The position numbers were made by a program, and so were the translations under genes. The notes under the pieces are model-generated. The model did not search any database. It saw nothing but the letters and a program-made list of their open reading frames with translations, and had not been told where the DNA came from. A stretch of 64,000 nt of DNA from Aggregatibacter aphrophilus ATCC 33389. GTDB lineage: Bacteria > Pseudomonadota > Gammaproteobacteria > Enterobacterales > Pasteurellaceae. Positions 15,492 through 24,748 of the stretch are shown here, piece by piece (the stretch's first letter is position 1; each line of letters starts with the position of its first letter). Location: the NCBI RefSeq assembly GCF_900636915.1, contig NZ_LR134327.1, forward strand, positions 1,612,001 through 1,676,000. The letters run 5' to 3'.

Positions 15492-18236
15492 ATGAACGCT
15501 TCTCCTTTTGCTGTATCAGTTGAGCATCTGTCACATTCATACGGAAAAACCACCGCACTTTCGGATGTCAGCCTTCAAATTCCCCGCGGGGCAACCGTCG
15601 GCTTAATCGGCCCGGACGGTGTGGGGAAATCTACACTACTGTCCTTAGTTGCCGGTGTAAAAATCATTCAAACAGGCTCTGTGAAAGTATTTAACTTAAA
15701 CGTCGCCGAGAAAAAGGCCCGTGACACTCTTTCCCACAAAATTGCGTTTATGCCGCAAGGGTTGGGAAAAAACCTCTATCTCACCCTGTCCATTTATGAA
15801 AACATCGATTTTCACGCGCGCTTGTTCGGCTTAAACAAACTGCAACGTCATGAGCGTATTCAGCGCTTACTTAACGCCACAGGGCTTTCACCATTTGCCA
15901 ATCGCGCTGCCGGTAAACTATCGGGCGGCATGAAACAAAAACTGAGTCTGTGTTGTGCTTTGGTACATAGCCCCGATTTGTTAATTTTGGATGAACCAAC
16001 CACCGGCGTGGATCCCCTTTCTCGTCGTCAATTTTGGCAATTGGTGGACGATTTACGCCAAGAAGAAGACGGCATGACTGTCATTGTGTCAACAGCATAT
16101 ATCGACGAAGCAGAACGTTTTGAACATATTTTGGCCATGGATGACGGCAAACTTATCGCCAATGCGCCGACCAAACAACTTATTGCGGAAACCCAAAGTC
16201 ATAATTTGGAGGAAAGCTATATCAAACTGCTTCCACCGGAAAAACGTAGTGGGTTAAATGGGTTTCATATTCCGCCCTTTAAACCTGAACCCAATCAACC
16301 AGCAGTAATTACAGCAAACGGACTTACCAAAAAATTTGGTGATTTTATCTCCGTCGATAACGTCAGTTTTACTATCCCGAAAGGCGAAATTTTCGGTTTC
16401 TTAGGATCTAATGGTTGCGGAAAATCGACTACCATGAAAATGCTCACCGGCTTGCTGGAGCCTACAGAAGGCACGGCGACATTGCTCGGTCAGCCGATTG
16501 ATGCAAGTAACATTGATACCCGAAAACGAGTGGGCTATATGTCACAAGCATTTTCTCTTTATGAAGAGCTTACCGTTTCACAAAATCTCATGCTGCACGC
16601 CAAGCTATATCAAATTCCGCGATCTCAATGGCAACAATATGTGCAAGCCGTTATACAGCAATTCGACTTGGTTCATCTTGCCGATGAATATCCTTCTGCC
16701 CTCGCCCTTGGCATTCGTCAACGTTTACAACTTGCCGCCGCCTGTTTGCATAAACCGGAAGTGTTGATACTGGACGAACCAACTTCGGGTGTTGATCCTG
16801 CTGCGCGGGATATGTTTTGGACATACCTAATTAAACTTTCCCGTGAAGACAAAATTACCATTTTTGTGACAACCCATTTTATGAATGAAGCGGCACGTTG
16901 TGATCGTATTTCCTTTATGCACCGTGGACGCGTATTGGCCGTAGATACACCGGAAGCATTACGCTTGCAGAAAAATGCACCGACATTAGAGGAAGCCTTC
17001 ATTCGTTATTTAGAAGAACAAGCGGATGATATTACTGCACCACCATCAGGGAAGACAGAAAAAAGTGCGGTCGGTTTTACAGATGTTTCTAAGGCATCAG
17101 CGAAAGCAGGATTACTCGCTTGGTGGTCGTTGGTGTGGACATTTGCGGTGCGAGAGGGTAAGGAACTTTTGCGTGATAGAATCCGTTTATTTTTCGCATT
17201 GCTCGGCCCAGTCATTATGCTTTTTACCATGGCATCAAGTATTTCCTTTGACGTGCACCCGTCCAATTTCACTGTGCTAGATTATGACAACAGTTCGGAA
17301 AGTCGCCGTTTTACGGAATATTTTACCGGTTCCGGTTATTTTGTACGTAAACCCGATATTCATTCAGAACAAGAAATCAATGCAGTTTTACAAGCGGCTA
17401 AAGTCAAATTGGTGATTGAAATTCCACCGGATTTTGGCAAAAAAGTATTACGCCAACAAACGCCGGAAGTCGGTTTTTTCATTGATGGCGCATTTCCTTC
17501 TACTGCAGAAAATCTGCGAGGTTCAGTGGTTGGTGTGCTTACACAATATGTTCAAGAAAGCTTGAAACAGCAAGGCATTACTTTACCAAACTCAACGTTA
17601 TTAACTCCTCGTTTTGTGTATAACCAAGATTTCAAAAGTATTTTTGCCATGACTCCGGGCATTATTATGCTTGCCATGATGTTAATTCCGTCCATGATGA
17701 CGGCACTAGGTGTGGTGAGGGAAAAAGAAATCGGTTCTATTATGAATTTATATGGTTGCCCTGCTGACACCCTGCAATTTTTGCTCGGTAAGCAACTGCC
17801 CTATATTGTACTGGCATTTATCAGTTATCTAATTATGATATGGATTTCAGTGGTGGTGTTTGGTGTTCCGGTCAAAGGCTCCATGTGGGCGATGACCTTG
17901 GGAGCTATTTTTATCATCACAGCTTCCACAGCATTTGGTTTGTTGGTATCCAGCTTTGTGAAATCACAAATCGCAGCGATTTTTGCTACGGCAATCGTCG
18001 TAATAATCCCTACCTTAAACTTTTCCGGCATGATCTATCCGACCTCAACTCTGCCCTCTCATATTTATGTGATTGCACAATTATTTCCCGGCTATTGGTT
18101 CCTCATTATCTGTTTAGGCGGCTTTACCAAAGGCTTAGGATTCACGGATTTTCTCAGTAGCTATGGTGCATTGTTGACAATTTATGCTGTGTATTTCTGT
18201 GGCGCGGTGGCATTGCTGAAAAAACAGGAGAAATAA
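15492..18236 (+). CDS. ABC exporter: two ATPase domains fused to an ABC-2 permease (RbbA/YhiH type)
   Basis: A 914-residue fusion. The first ATPase has Walker A GPDGVGKST (40-48), signature LSGGMKQKLSL and Walker B LLILDEPTTGVDP. The second has Walker A GSNGCGKST (about 305-313), a degenerate signature LALGIRQRLQL and Walker B VLILDEPTSGVDP. From about residue 540 comes an ABC-2 permease with one N-terminal membrane segment, a large external domain and five membrane segments at the end. The domain order matches E. coli RbbA (YhiH), originally described as a ribosome-associated ATPase. The ATG at 15492 is preferred over a GTG at 15483. Cargo unknown. Confidence 0.88.
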   Translation: MNASPFAVSVEHLSHSYGKTTALSDVSLQIPRGATVGLIGPDGVGKSTLLSLVAGVKIIQTGSVKVFNLNVAEKKARDTLSHKIAFMPQGLGKNLYLTLSIYENIDFHARLFGLNKLQRHERIQRLLNATGLSPFANRAAGKLSGGMKQKLSLCCALVHSPDLLILDEPTTGVDPLSRRQFWQLVDDLRQEEDGMTVIVSTAYIDEAERFEHILAMDDGKLIANAPTKQLIAETQSHNLEESYIKLLPPEKRSGLNGFHIPPFKPEPNQPAVITANGLTKKFGDFISVDNVSFTIPKGEIFGFLGSNGCGKSTTMKMLTGLLEPTEGTATLLGQPIDASNIDTRKRVGYMSQAFSLYEELTVSQNLMLHAKLYQIPRSQWQQYVQAVIQQFDLVHLADEYPSALALGIRQRLQLAAACLHKPEVLILDEPTSGVDPAARDMFWTYLIKLSREDKITIFVTTHFMNEAARCDRISFMHRGRVLAVDTPEALRLQKNAPTLEEAFIRYLEEQADDITAPPSGKTEKSAVGFTDVSKASAKAGLLAWWSLVWTFAVREGKELLRDRIRLFFALLGPVIMLFTMASSISFDVHPSNFTVLDYDNSSESRRFTEYFTGSGYFVRKPDIHSEQEINAVLQAAKVKLVIEIPPDFGKKVLRQQTPEVGFFIDGAFPSTAENLRGSVVGVLTQYVQESLKQQGITLPNSTLLTPRFVYNQDFKSIFAMTPGIIMLAMMLIPSMMTALGVVREKEIGSIMNLYGCPADTLQFLLGKQLPYIVLAFISYLIMIWISVVVFGVPVKGSMWAMTLGAIFIITASTAFGLLVSSFVKSQIAAIFATAIVVIIPTLNFSGMIYPTSTLPSHIYVIAQLFPGYWFLIICLGGFTKGLGFTDFLSSYGALLTIYAVYFCGAVALLKKQEK

Positions 18237-18237
18237 T

Positions 18238-19365
18238 ATGTTCAGATGGATAAAAAATGTGATTTATTTATCGGGCAAAGAGTTGCGTAGCTTATTCTCC
18301 GATCCTGTGTTGGTCGTGTTAATCATTTATATGTTTACTATTGCGATTTACACTGTCGCTAATTCCATTACATTAGAAGTAAAAAATGCCTCTGCAGCTA
18401 TCGTCGATAATGATCATTCCACACTGTCTTATCGATTGCAACAAAGCCTCATTGCGCCGAATTTTCGTAAAGTACATACGATTAACGCTAATCAGGCGGA
18501 TCGCTTAATGGATACGGGCGAATATACGTTCATTCTAGATATTCCGCCCAATTACGAACGAGATGTTTTGGCAGGGAATAATCCGTCAATTCAATTATTA
18601 TCCGATGCCACGGCAATGACCCAAGCGGCCATTGGTGCTTATTATATTTCACAAATTTTTCGCGGTGAAATGAACGACTTTCTGCACATGAGTGACAATA
18701 ACGACATTCTTATTAAGCCTACTATTAATGTACTTTATAATCCCAATTTTTCGAGTAGTTGGTTTATGGGCGGCATGAATATTGTCGGTTATTTGAACTT
18801 GCTGACTGTGTTACTGGTTGGCGCGGCGGTGATTCGTGAACGGGAACGCGGCACATTGGAACATATTTTAGTGATGCCCGTGCGATCTAGCGAAATTGCC
18901 ATCGCCAAAATTCTGGCAAATGAATTGGTATTACTGACTGTGGTGGCATTTTCACTCTATTTTGTGGTACATAAAATTATCGGTACTCCACTGTCTCAAA
19001 AGGCATTTTCTTTGTATTTATTGGGGGCTGCCGTATTTATTTTTGCCATCGCTTCACTTGGCATTATGTTGGCAATTTTTGCGCCAACTATGCCGCAATT
19101 CGGTTTATTGGTTCTGCCCGTTTATATCGTGATGTACATGCTTTCCGGTACCATGTCACCAGTAGATAATATGCCGGAGATCGTACAAAAAATTACTCAG
19201 CTTTCACCCACTACTATTTTCGGGGCTTACGCACAAGATGTGTTATTTCGTGGTGTCAGCATCGACTTGGTGTGGGATAAATTAGTCAAAATTGCAGCAT
19301 TAGGTGCATTATTTTTAGGTGTGGCATTAGCACAGTTCAAATCCATGTTGTCACGCCAAGGTTAA
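18238..19365 (+). CDS. ABC-2 type exporter permease (YhhJ type)
   Basis: Second permease of the exporter, 375 residues, starting 1 bp after the preceding stop with a strong ribosome site (AGGAGAAATA). One N-terminal membrane segment (VLVVLIIYMFTIAIYTVA), an external domain of about 140 residues, then five membrane segments containing the conserved ABC-2 loop ERERGTLEHILVMPVRSSEI (about 200-219). It would pair with the permease half of the fused ATPase protein. E. coli yhiI-rbbA-yhhJ has the same gene order. Confidence 0.88.
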   Translation: MFRWIKNVIYLSGKELRSLFSDPVLVVLIIYMFTIAIYTVANSITLEVKNASAAIVDNDHSTLSYRLQQSLIAPNFRKVHTINANQADRLMDTGEYTFILDIPPNYERDVLAGNNPSIQLLSDATAMTQAAIGAYYISQIFRGEMNDFLHMSDNNDILIKPTINVLYNPNFSSSWFMGGMNIVGYLNLLTVLLVGAAVIRERERGTLEHILVMPVRSSEIAIAKILANELVLLTVVAFSLYFVVHKIIGTPLSQKAFSLYLLGAAVFIFAIASLGIMLAIFAPTMPQFGLLVLPVYIVMYMLSGTMSPVDNMPEIVQKITQLSPTTIFGAYAQDVLFRGVSIDLVWDKLVKIAALGALFLGVALAQFKSMLSRQG

Positions 19366-19379
19366 AGAAGGAAAAGCTT

Positions 19380-20792
19380 ATGAAAGATATTACTCCGAAG
19401 CTTACTCTGATAGCGATGTTTATTGCATTAACAGGTTGTACGACAAACGTTGATTTATCGTCAAAGGTAGAGGTTCCCGTCCAATTTGAACAAACTCAAA
19501 ATGCAGCAACCTCCAAAAATACCATGGAAATTTCCCGTTGGTGGCAAAATTGGCATGATCCACAACTGACTCAACTCATCGAACAGGGATTAAAAAATAA
19601 CCTTGATATTGAAATCGCGAAAGCCCGTTTATTAGAAGCTCAAGCAATGGGTCAATATACGCAAGCCGATCTCGGCCCGAAAGTAGGAGCGCAAGGAACA
19701 GCGGGTCTCATGCACACTCATGTGGAAAATCCCCTAACTCACCGTTCTTATGATCGGGAAGGTAATATCCAATTAGCAGGAATATCTGCAAGTTGGGAAT
19801 TGGATTTTTTCGGTAAAAAACGTAGCGACCGTGATGCTGCGCAAGCTGCAGCACTGGGTGTTCAACAGCAGGTTTATGCCACCCAAATGTTGGTTACCGG
19901 ACAAATTGCCGAAAGCTACGCTAATATTGCCGCACTTCGTCAGCAAAAAGATTTATTAAAACAACAGGAAAAACACTTACTTCAGTTAAAACGTTATGTC
20001 CAAGGGCGTTTTGGTGCCGGACAAGTTAATTCTAATAATGTGCTGCAAATAGAAAGTCAAATTAGTGCAGTACAAGCGCAGTTGGCGACATTCGATGCAC
20101 AAATCTCCGGAAATGAACGAGCTATTGCTGTGCTAATCGGTAAACCACCGCAAGGCTTCCATATCACTAAAAGTGCGGTCGATTTTCTCGGTGTTTTACC
20201 GTCAGCTCCACAGGGTGTGTTACCCGGTGATATATTAGAACGTCGCCCTGATTTACGTGCTTATAAAGCACAAGTGCAAGCCCATGCTGCCAAACTAGCC
20301 TCAGCTAAGGCCGATCTTTATCCACACTTTGATATTCAATTTTTAGGTCAAATGGGGCGCATTGATATCAATACGGATATTCCCGATTTAAAGAGTTGGG
20401 CGAATTTATTGAATGTAAATATTAACATTCCGATTTTTACTAACGGACGTATTCAAGCCAATATTGATGCCGCTGATGTCCGCTTAAAAGCAGCACTTTT
20501 GCAATATGATAAAACCTTATTGCAAGCTCTTGCTGATGTGGATAACAGTTATCAGGCACAAGCTGCATTGAATCGTCAAACTCACCTACTACAAACCGCT
20601 TATCATCAAGTACAAAAACAAGCAGGTAATGCAGAGAAATTATTTCAATATGGTGAAAAAACCTTAGATAATGCCTTAACTGCTCGATTAACTGCATTGG
20701 ATTATCAAAATCGGTTGGTGCAAAGCCGTTTAGCGGGAGCAAAAAATTTAATCAATCTATATAAAGCATTAGGCGGTGGTTGGCAGGAGTAG
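19380..20792 (+). CDS. Outer-membrane factor lipoprotein (NodT/OprM-type, TolC superfamily)
   Basis: Outer-membrane channel of 470 residues completing the exporter. A lipoprotein signal ends in the lipobox ALTGC (Cys20). ISRWWQNWHDPQLTQLI, the family's N-terminal signature, follows at about 51-67. Two internally repeated halves with alternating helices (AYANIAALRQQ... and ADVDNSYQAQAALN...) form the trimer barrel and tunnel, and RRPDLRAYKAQVQAHAA (about 283-299) is the mid-protein hallmark. It is 14 bp after the permease gene in the same operon and ends at a bidirectional terminator. A uptake signal lies within the gene near 20170. Confidence 0.92.
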   Translation: MKDITPKLTLIAMFIALTGCTTNVDLSSKVEVPVQFEQTQNAATSKNTMEISRWWQNWHDPQLTQLIEQGLKNNLDIEIAKARLLEAQAMGQYTQADLGPKVGAQGTAGLMHTHVENPLTHRSYDREGNIQLAGISASWELDFFGKKRSDRDAAQAAALGVQQQVYATQMLVTGQIAESYANIAALRQQKDLLKQQEKHLLQLKRYVQGRFGAGQVNSNNVLQIESQISAVQAQLATFDAQISGNERAIAVLIGKPPQGFHITKSAVDFLGVLPSAPQGVLPGDILERRPDLRAYKAQVQAHAAKLASAKADLYPHFDIQFLGQMGRIDINTDIPDLKSWANLLNVNINIPIFTNGRIQANIDAADVRLKAALLQYDKTLLQALADVDNSYQAQAALNRQTHLLQTAYHQVQKQAGNAEKLFQYGEKTLDNALTARLTALDYQNRLVQSRLAGAKNLINLYKALGGGWQE

Positions 20793-20803
20793 TATTTAAG
20801 AAA

Positions 20804-20836
20804 TAAAAAAGACCTAAATAAATTTAGGTCTTTTTT
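20804..20836. terminator. Bidirectional rho-independent terminator
   Basis: GACCTAAAT (20811-20819) pairs with ATTTAGGTC (20822-20830), with A and T runs on either side. It lies between the convergent outer-membrane factor gene and ompA. Confidence 0.88.
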
Positions 20837-20856
20837 GTTACTAATCAGACAAAAAA

Positions 20857-21948
20857 TTATTGATTGCCATTTACTGCAATTTCTACACGACGGTCATCGG
20901 CTAAGCAAGCAATAAGGGCTTTACGACCTTTAACTGCATCACATTGATTGCCGGTAACCGGATTTGCTTTACCATAACCTGTAGCAGAAATTGTGTCTTG
21001 TGCAACACCTTTAGATACAAGGTAGTTAGCTACGGTTTCAGCACGTTTTTGAGATAATTTTTGATTGTAAGCGTCAGAACCGATGCGGTCTGTGTAACCG
21101 GATACGGCCACATTAGGCTTGTTTACTTTTGCGATTTCACTGTAAATACCATCTAAGGTCGCTTGTGCATTTGGTCTTAAATTTGCTTTATTGAATGCAA
21201 ATGTTACATCAGATTTTAGTGTAAACACTTTTGTTGCTACTTCAGGTGCAACAACAGGCGCCGCCCCTTGCCCGAAACGGTAAGATAAACCTAAACTTAC
21301 AGAGCCAATGTCTGGAGAATAACGTACATCAGATTCGTTATAGTTATTTGGGCCATAATATGCATTTGATCTCTTTCTTTCTGCTTTACCAAAATTACCT
21401 ACACGAGCCACCCATTGATATTCAAGGCGTAATGCTAATTCAGGCAAAATAGCATATTCAAGACCTCCGGCAAATACTGGAGAAACTTTTAAATCATGAA
21501 ACTTATATGTTTTGCTTTCGGTGGTATCTTTATAGTCAACACGAATTAAAGCAGCCCCAGCGCGCGCATAAAGATCTAAATTATCTAATGCCGGATAACT
21601 TGCTTTAAGAGATAAACTAGAACCGTGAGCTGTAATTCTTTTTTCACCGCCGGCAAATTCTTTTACTTTTCCGCGACCAAAAAATTCATAACCTGCTTCA
21701 ACGGCAAAATTATCGGTAATTTGATAACCACCAAAAACACCATACGCCTCCGAGTTAATTTTGGCTTTACCAATTACAGCGCCATCGCTTTCATCTCTAT
21801 ATTGATATTGATTCAAACCGTGACGAACGGAAGCCCAACCTGCTTTTGCGCCGGCATAAAAAGTATTTGCTTGCGGTGCGGCTTGCGCCACAGTAGCCAC
21901 AGCAACAACTAAACCGGCAACAGCTAATGCGATCGTAGTTTTTTTCAT
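20857..21948 (-). CDS. ompA: OmpA-family outer-membrane porin/adhesin
   Basis: Major heat-modifiable outer-membrane protein, 363 residues from the ATG at 21948 (ribosome site AGAGGA; an upstream ATG at 21966 lacks one). The signal peptide MKKTTIALAVAGLVVAVATV is cut after AQA. An eight-stranded beta-barrel follows (NTFYAGAKAGWAS to LGLSYRFG). A short hinge (GAAPVVAPEVATK) leads to the periplasmic peptidoglycan-binding OmpA domain with SGYTDRIGSDAYNQKLSQKR and the terminal DDRRVEI. A cysteine pair in NQCDAVKGRKALIACLADD is typical of OmpA-like proteins. Related to Aggregatibacter Omp29/Omp34 and Haemophilus P5. Confidence 0.95.
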   Translation of the reverse strand: MKKTTIALAVAGLVVAVATVAQAAPQANTFYAGAKAGWASVRHGLNQYQYRDESDGAVIGKAKINSEAYGVFGGYQITDNFAVEAGYEFFGRGKVKEFAGGEKRITAHGSSLSLKASYPALDNLDLYARAGAALIRVDYKDTTESKTYKFHDLKVSPVFAGGLEYAILPELALRLEYQWVARVGNFGKAERKRSNAYYGPNNYNESDVRYSPDIGSVSLGLSYRFGQGAAPVVAPEVATKVFTLKSDVTFAFNKANLRPNAQATLDGIYSEIAKVNKPNVAVSGYTDRIGSDAYNQKLSQKRAETVANYLVSKGVAQDTISATGYGKANPVTGNQCDAVKGRKALIACLADDRRVEIAVNGNQ

Positions 21949-22274
21949 CTTAAATAATCCTCTCATTATTTAGTCGTTTTTATATTTTAATAATCATGTC
22001 AGCTATTAACGAATAATGAACACAACATCCTCAGTGTTTAATAGCATATTTACTTGACTTATTTTTATTTAGCGATAAGCACATTTGTCCTTAAATGATA
22101 ACTTAACGCATGGAAATTATCCTACTAAAAATATAAAAGATCAAACTTATAATTCATTTTTGTTTCTTTTACATAAGAAAAGTCCTATCCTCTAAAAATC
22201 TTAAAGGAAGTTATTTATTTTATTAAAATAATGAGACCATACTTTGATTCATAAAATTAAAGCATGGTTATTTT
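21949..22274. other. Intergenic region between ompA and doxX
   Basis: About 326 bp, strongly AT-rich, between two minus-strand genes. It should hold the ompA promoter and leader. I could not single out a convincing -35/-10 pair, repeat or small gene, and no uptake signal is present. Confidence 0.5.
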
Positions 22275-22691
22275 TTAATCTGCTTTTAAAGCATATTTTC
22301 CAGAGCCTAATAACATCACGACAACAAAACCAAAGAAAAACGTTGCAATACTTTCTACAGACCAAGCACCAACATTAGTTAAACTAAAAAAATCATTAGA
22401 ATGCATTAAAATCATGATTACCACTGCACCACTTGCGGCAAAAAAAGCTGCCAAACGGGTAAAAATACCTAAAATCATCAAAATTGGGGCGACTACTTCT
22501 GCAATATAAGCTAAATAAGCAAATGATGCAGATAAGCCGAATTCAACAAATTTACTACCGACAAAATCAACTCCAGTTTGCATTTTATGTAAGCCATGTA
22601 ATAAAAACAAAACGGCAAACCCTACTCGCAGGATAAATTTTGCAAGCTCCGGCATATCTACGACTTGATTGAATTTTATTAAAATTGTCAT
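22275..22691 (-). CDS. DoxX-family inner-membrane protein
   Basis: A small membrane protein of 138 residues from the ATG at 22691, which follows a strong ribosome site (GAGGAGAG); an earlier in-frame ATG at 22712 would place that site inside the gene. Four hydrophobic segments are visible. The family motif LRVGFAVLFLLHGLHKMQTG (about 21-40) starts the first, and EVVAPILMILGIFTRLAAFFAA lies in the middle. DoxX relatives occur in redox-linked membrane complexes, but no function can be assigned here. It appears monocistronic. Confidence 0.82.
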   Translation of the reverse strand: MTILIKFNQVVDMPELAKFILRVGFAVLFLLHGLHKMQTGVDFVGSKFVEFGLSASFAYLAYIAEVVAPILMILGIFTRLAAFFAASGAVVIMILMHSNDFFSLTNVGAWSVESIATFFFGFVVVMLLGSGKYALKAD

Positions 22692-22878
22692 AACACTCTC
22701 CTCAATAAACACAAAAAAATCTAGTCTATGCTAACAAACCATGTCATTAACATCAATCTTGACACAGGAAAAGCACTTTTTACATATATTCAATAATTTG
22801 TTTATACAAGAACTCAGGCATTAATATATAATGAATGGTTTTCTACCCCTTAACAATATTGATGTGGTGAACACTGTT

Positions 22879-23799
22879 ATGCAAACCGAGAAAAAACAAA
22901 CTTACAATCTTAATAAATTACAAAAACGCCTACGTCGTAATGTGGGCAACGCCATTGCCGATTTCAACATGATTGAAGACGGAGACAAAGTGATGGTGTG
23001 CCTTTCCGGTGGCAAAGACAGTTATACTTTGTTAGATATTTTGCTGAACTTGCAACAAAATGCACCGATCAAGTTTGATATTGTGGCAGTGAATCTAGAC
23101 CAAAAACAACCTGGCTTTCCGGAACATGTTCTACCCAATTACTTACAAAGTATCAGTGTGGATTACAAAATTATAGAAGAAAATACCTATGGCATTGTGA
23201 AAGAGAAAATTCCTGAAGGCAAAACCACCTGCTCACTCTGCTCCCGCTTACGCCGTGGTATTTTATATCGCACCGCAACAGAATTAGGCGTGACTAAAAT
23301 CGCTTTGGGGCATCATCGTGACGATATGTTAGCTACCCTTTTCTTGAACATGTTCTATGGTGGAAAGTTAAAATCCATGCCCCCGAAATTGATTTCTGAT
23401 GATGGCAAACAAATCGTTATTCGCCCGTTGGCTTACTGCAAAGAAAAAGATATTGAAAAATATGCTGTGGCCAAAGCTTTCCCGATTATCCCTTGCAATC
23501 TGTGTGGTTCTCAACCCAATTTACAACGTCAAGTTGTCAAAGAGATGTTAAATACTTGGGATCGCCAATACCCAGGCCGTTTGGAAACCATGTTTAGCGC
23601 AATGCAAAATATTACCCTTTCTCATTTATGTGACCCAAAACTCTTCGATTTTAAAGGTATAAAACACGGGCAGTTAATCGAAGGTGTAGAAGGCGACACT
23701 GCGTTTGATGAAGAAAAAATCACACCTATGCAGTTTGATGATGAAGATCAGGCGGATTTTAGTGGGCAAGAAATGATTACGTTTAAAGAAGTGAACTAA
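22879..23799 (+). CDS. ttcA: tRNA 2-thiocytidine biosynthesis protein TtcA
   Basis: ATP-dependent iron-sulfur enzyme that thiolates C32 of certain tRNAs. The PP-loop [10 protein letters not shown] lies near 51-60. Cluster-binding cysteines are in [12 protein letters not shown] (about 118-129) and IPCNLCGSQ (about 209-217). From the ATG at 22879 the protein has 306 residues; an upstream in-frame ATG at 22831 would add 16. Neither has a strong ribosome site, so the start is uncertain. Convergent with nlpC across a shared terminator. Confidence 0.93.
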   Translation: MQTEKKQTYNLNKLQKRLRRNVGNAIADFNMIEDGDKVMVCLSGGKDSYTLLDILLNLQQNAPIKFDIVAVNLDQKQPGFPEHVLPNYLQSISVDYKIIEENTYGIVKEKIPEGKTTCSLCSRLRRGILYRTATELGVTKIALGHHRDDMLATLFLNMFYGGKLKSMPPKLISDDGKQIVIRPLAYCKEKDIEKYAVAKAFPIIPCNLCGSQPNLQRQVVKEMLNTWDRQYPGRLETMFSAMQNITLSHLCDPKLFDFKGIKHGQLIEGVEGDTAFDEEKITPMQFDDEDQADFSGQEMITFKEVN

Positions 23800-23853
23800 A
23801 AATATCGTTAAAAAATGCTACTATTTCTGACCGCACTTTTTAGATTAAAAAAC

Positions 23854-23886
23854 AAAAAATCGTAGCTTTTACACTACGATTTTTTT
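23854..23886. terminator. Bidirectional rho-independent terminator
   Basis: AAAAAATCGTAG and CTACGATTTTTT pair around CTTTTACA between the convergent ttcA and nlpC genes. Confidence 0.9.
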
Positions 23887-23901
23887 ATTGGAATGTGAAA
23901 T

Positions 23902-24390
23902 TTAGATCCGTCTTGCCTGCCAATAGGCTTTTCGCCAATAGTCACTATTTAAGGAGGAATAAATCACCCCTCCCTTCGTTGAAGCATGGAGAAATTTATC
24001 TTCTTTCACATAAATACCTACATGATAACCGTTAGGTCCACGCCCTGTCTTAAAGAAAACTAAATCGCCGGTTTGGATATCTGCTTTATCAATATATTGG
24101 CCATAATTGGCTTGATCTTTGGTTTGGCGTGGCAATTTTATGCCAAAGCGATCAAAAAAGGTAGTCTGTACAAACCCTGAACAATCAACACCTTTACGGC
24201 CAGAACCACCTAAAACGTAGGGCGTGCCGGCCCATTCATATTGCTGTTCACTCAACAACGCAATAGCCATAATCGGATCATTAATTTGACCTTTATAATT
24301 AATGCGTGAGTTTTTAGTACCACTAGTGGAACACGCCACTAATGTTGCCACACTGCAACAAACCAACAAAGATTTAAAAAACATCTTCAT
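23902..24390 (-). CDS. nlpC: NlpC/P60 family lipoprotein (cell-wall endopeptidase)
   Basis: Predicted lipid-anchored peptidoglycan endopeptidase of 162 residues. The signal peptide ends in the lipobox LVAC (Cys20). The cysteine-peptidase triad is visible as GVDCSGFVQT (Cys69), YHVGIYV (His123) and FLHASTKGG (His135). Enzymes of this class cut between D-Glu and diaminopimelate in stem peptides. The gene follows ihfA on the same strand but a strong hairpin separates them, so it probably has its own promoter. The neighbourhood nlpC-ihfA-pheT-pheS matches the order I recall in H. influenzae. Confidence 0.92.
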   Translation of the reverse strand: MKMFFKSLLVCCSVATLVACSTSGTKNSRINYKGQINDPIMAIALLSEQQYEWAGTPYVLGGSGRKGVDCSGFVQTTFFDRFGIKLPRQTKDQANYGQYIDKADIQTGDLVFFKTGRGPNGYHVGIYVKEDKFLHASTKGGVIYSSLNSDYWRKAYWQARRI

Positions 24391-24408
24391 CTATGGGAGT
24401 CTCTAAAG

Positions 24409-24442
24409 TAAAAAGCTATCAATAAGAGACTATTGATAGCTT
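24409..24442 (-). terminator. Rho-independent terminator after ihfA
   Basis: Read on the minus strand, AAGCTATCAATA and TATTGATAGCTT form 12-bp perfect arms with a 6-base loop and are followed by TTTA, 7 bp after the ihfA stop. Confidence 0.85.
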
Positions 24443-24448
24443 AGTTAA

Positions 24449-24745
24449 TTAGGCTTTTGGCTTAACTTTTTCTACCCGACTGCGTAATTTTTGCCCCGGT
24501 TTAAATACCACGACACGACGGGCAGAGACAGGGACACTTTCTCCGGTCTTAGGATTCCGACCCGGACGGGAGGCTTTATCGCGTAATTCGAAATTACCGA
24601 AACCGGATAACTTCACATCATTTCCTGTTTCCAAAGCCACACGGATTTCTTCAAAGAAGCTTTCCACTAAGTCTTTGGCTTCACGTTTACTGAGATGGAA
24701 TTTCTCAATAAGATTCTCGGCGAGTTCTACTTTAGTTAATGTCAT
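24449..24745 (-). CDS. ihfA: Integration host factor subunit alpha
   Basis: DNA-bending nucleoid protein of 98 residues that pairs with IhfB. Residues [20 protein letters not shown] (about 49-68), containing the DNA-intercalating proline PGRNP, and [15 protein letters not shown] (about 72-86) are diagnostic. The N-terminus [16 protein letters not shown] is typical of IhfA rather than HU. It starts 3 bp after the pheT stop, and so belongs to a pheS-pheT-ihfA transcript, as in E. coli. Confidence 0.96.
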   Translation of the reverse strand: MTLTKVELAENLIEKFHLSKREAKDLVESFFEEIRVALETGNDVKLSGFGNFELRDKASRPGRNPKTGESVPVSARRVVVFKPGQKLRSRVEKVKPKA

Positions 24746-24748
24746 AGT

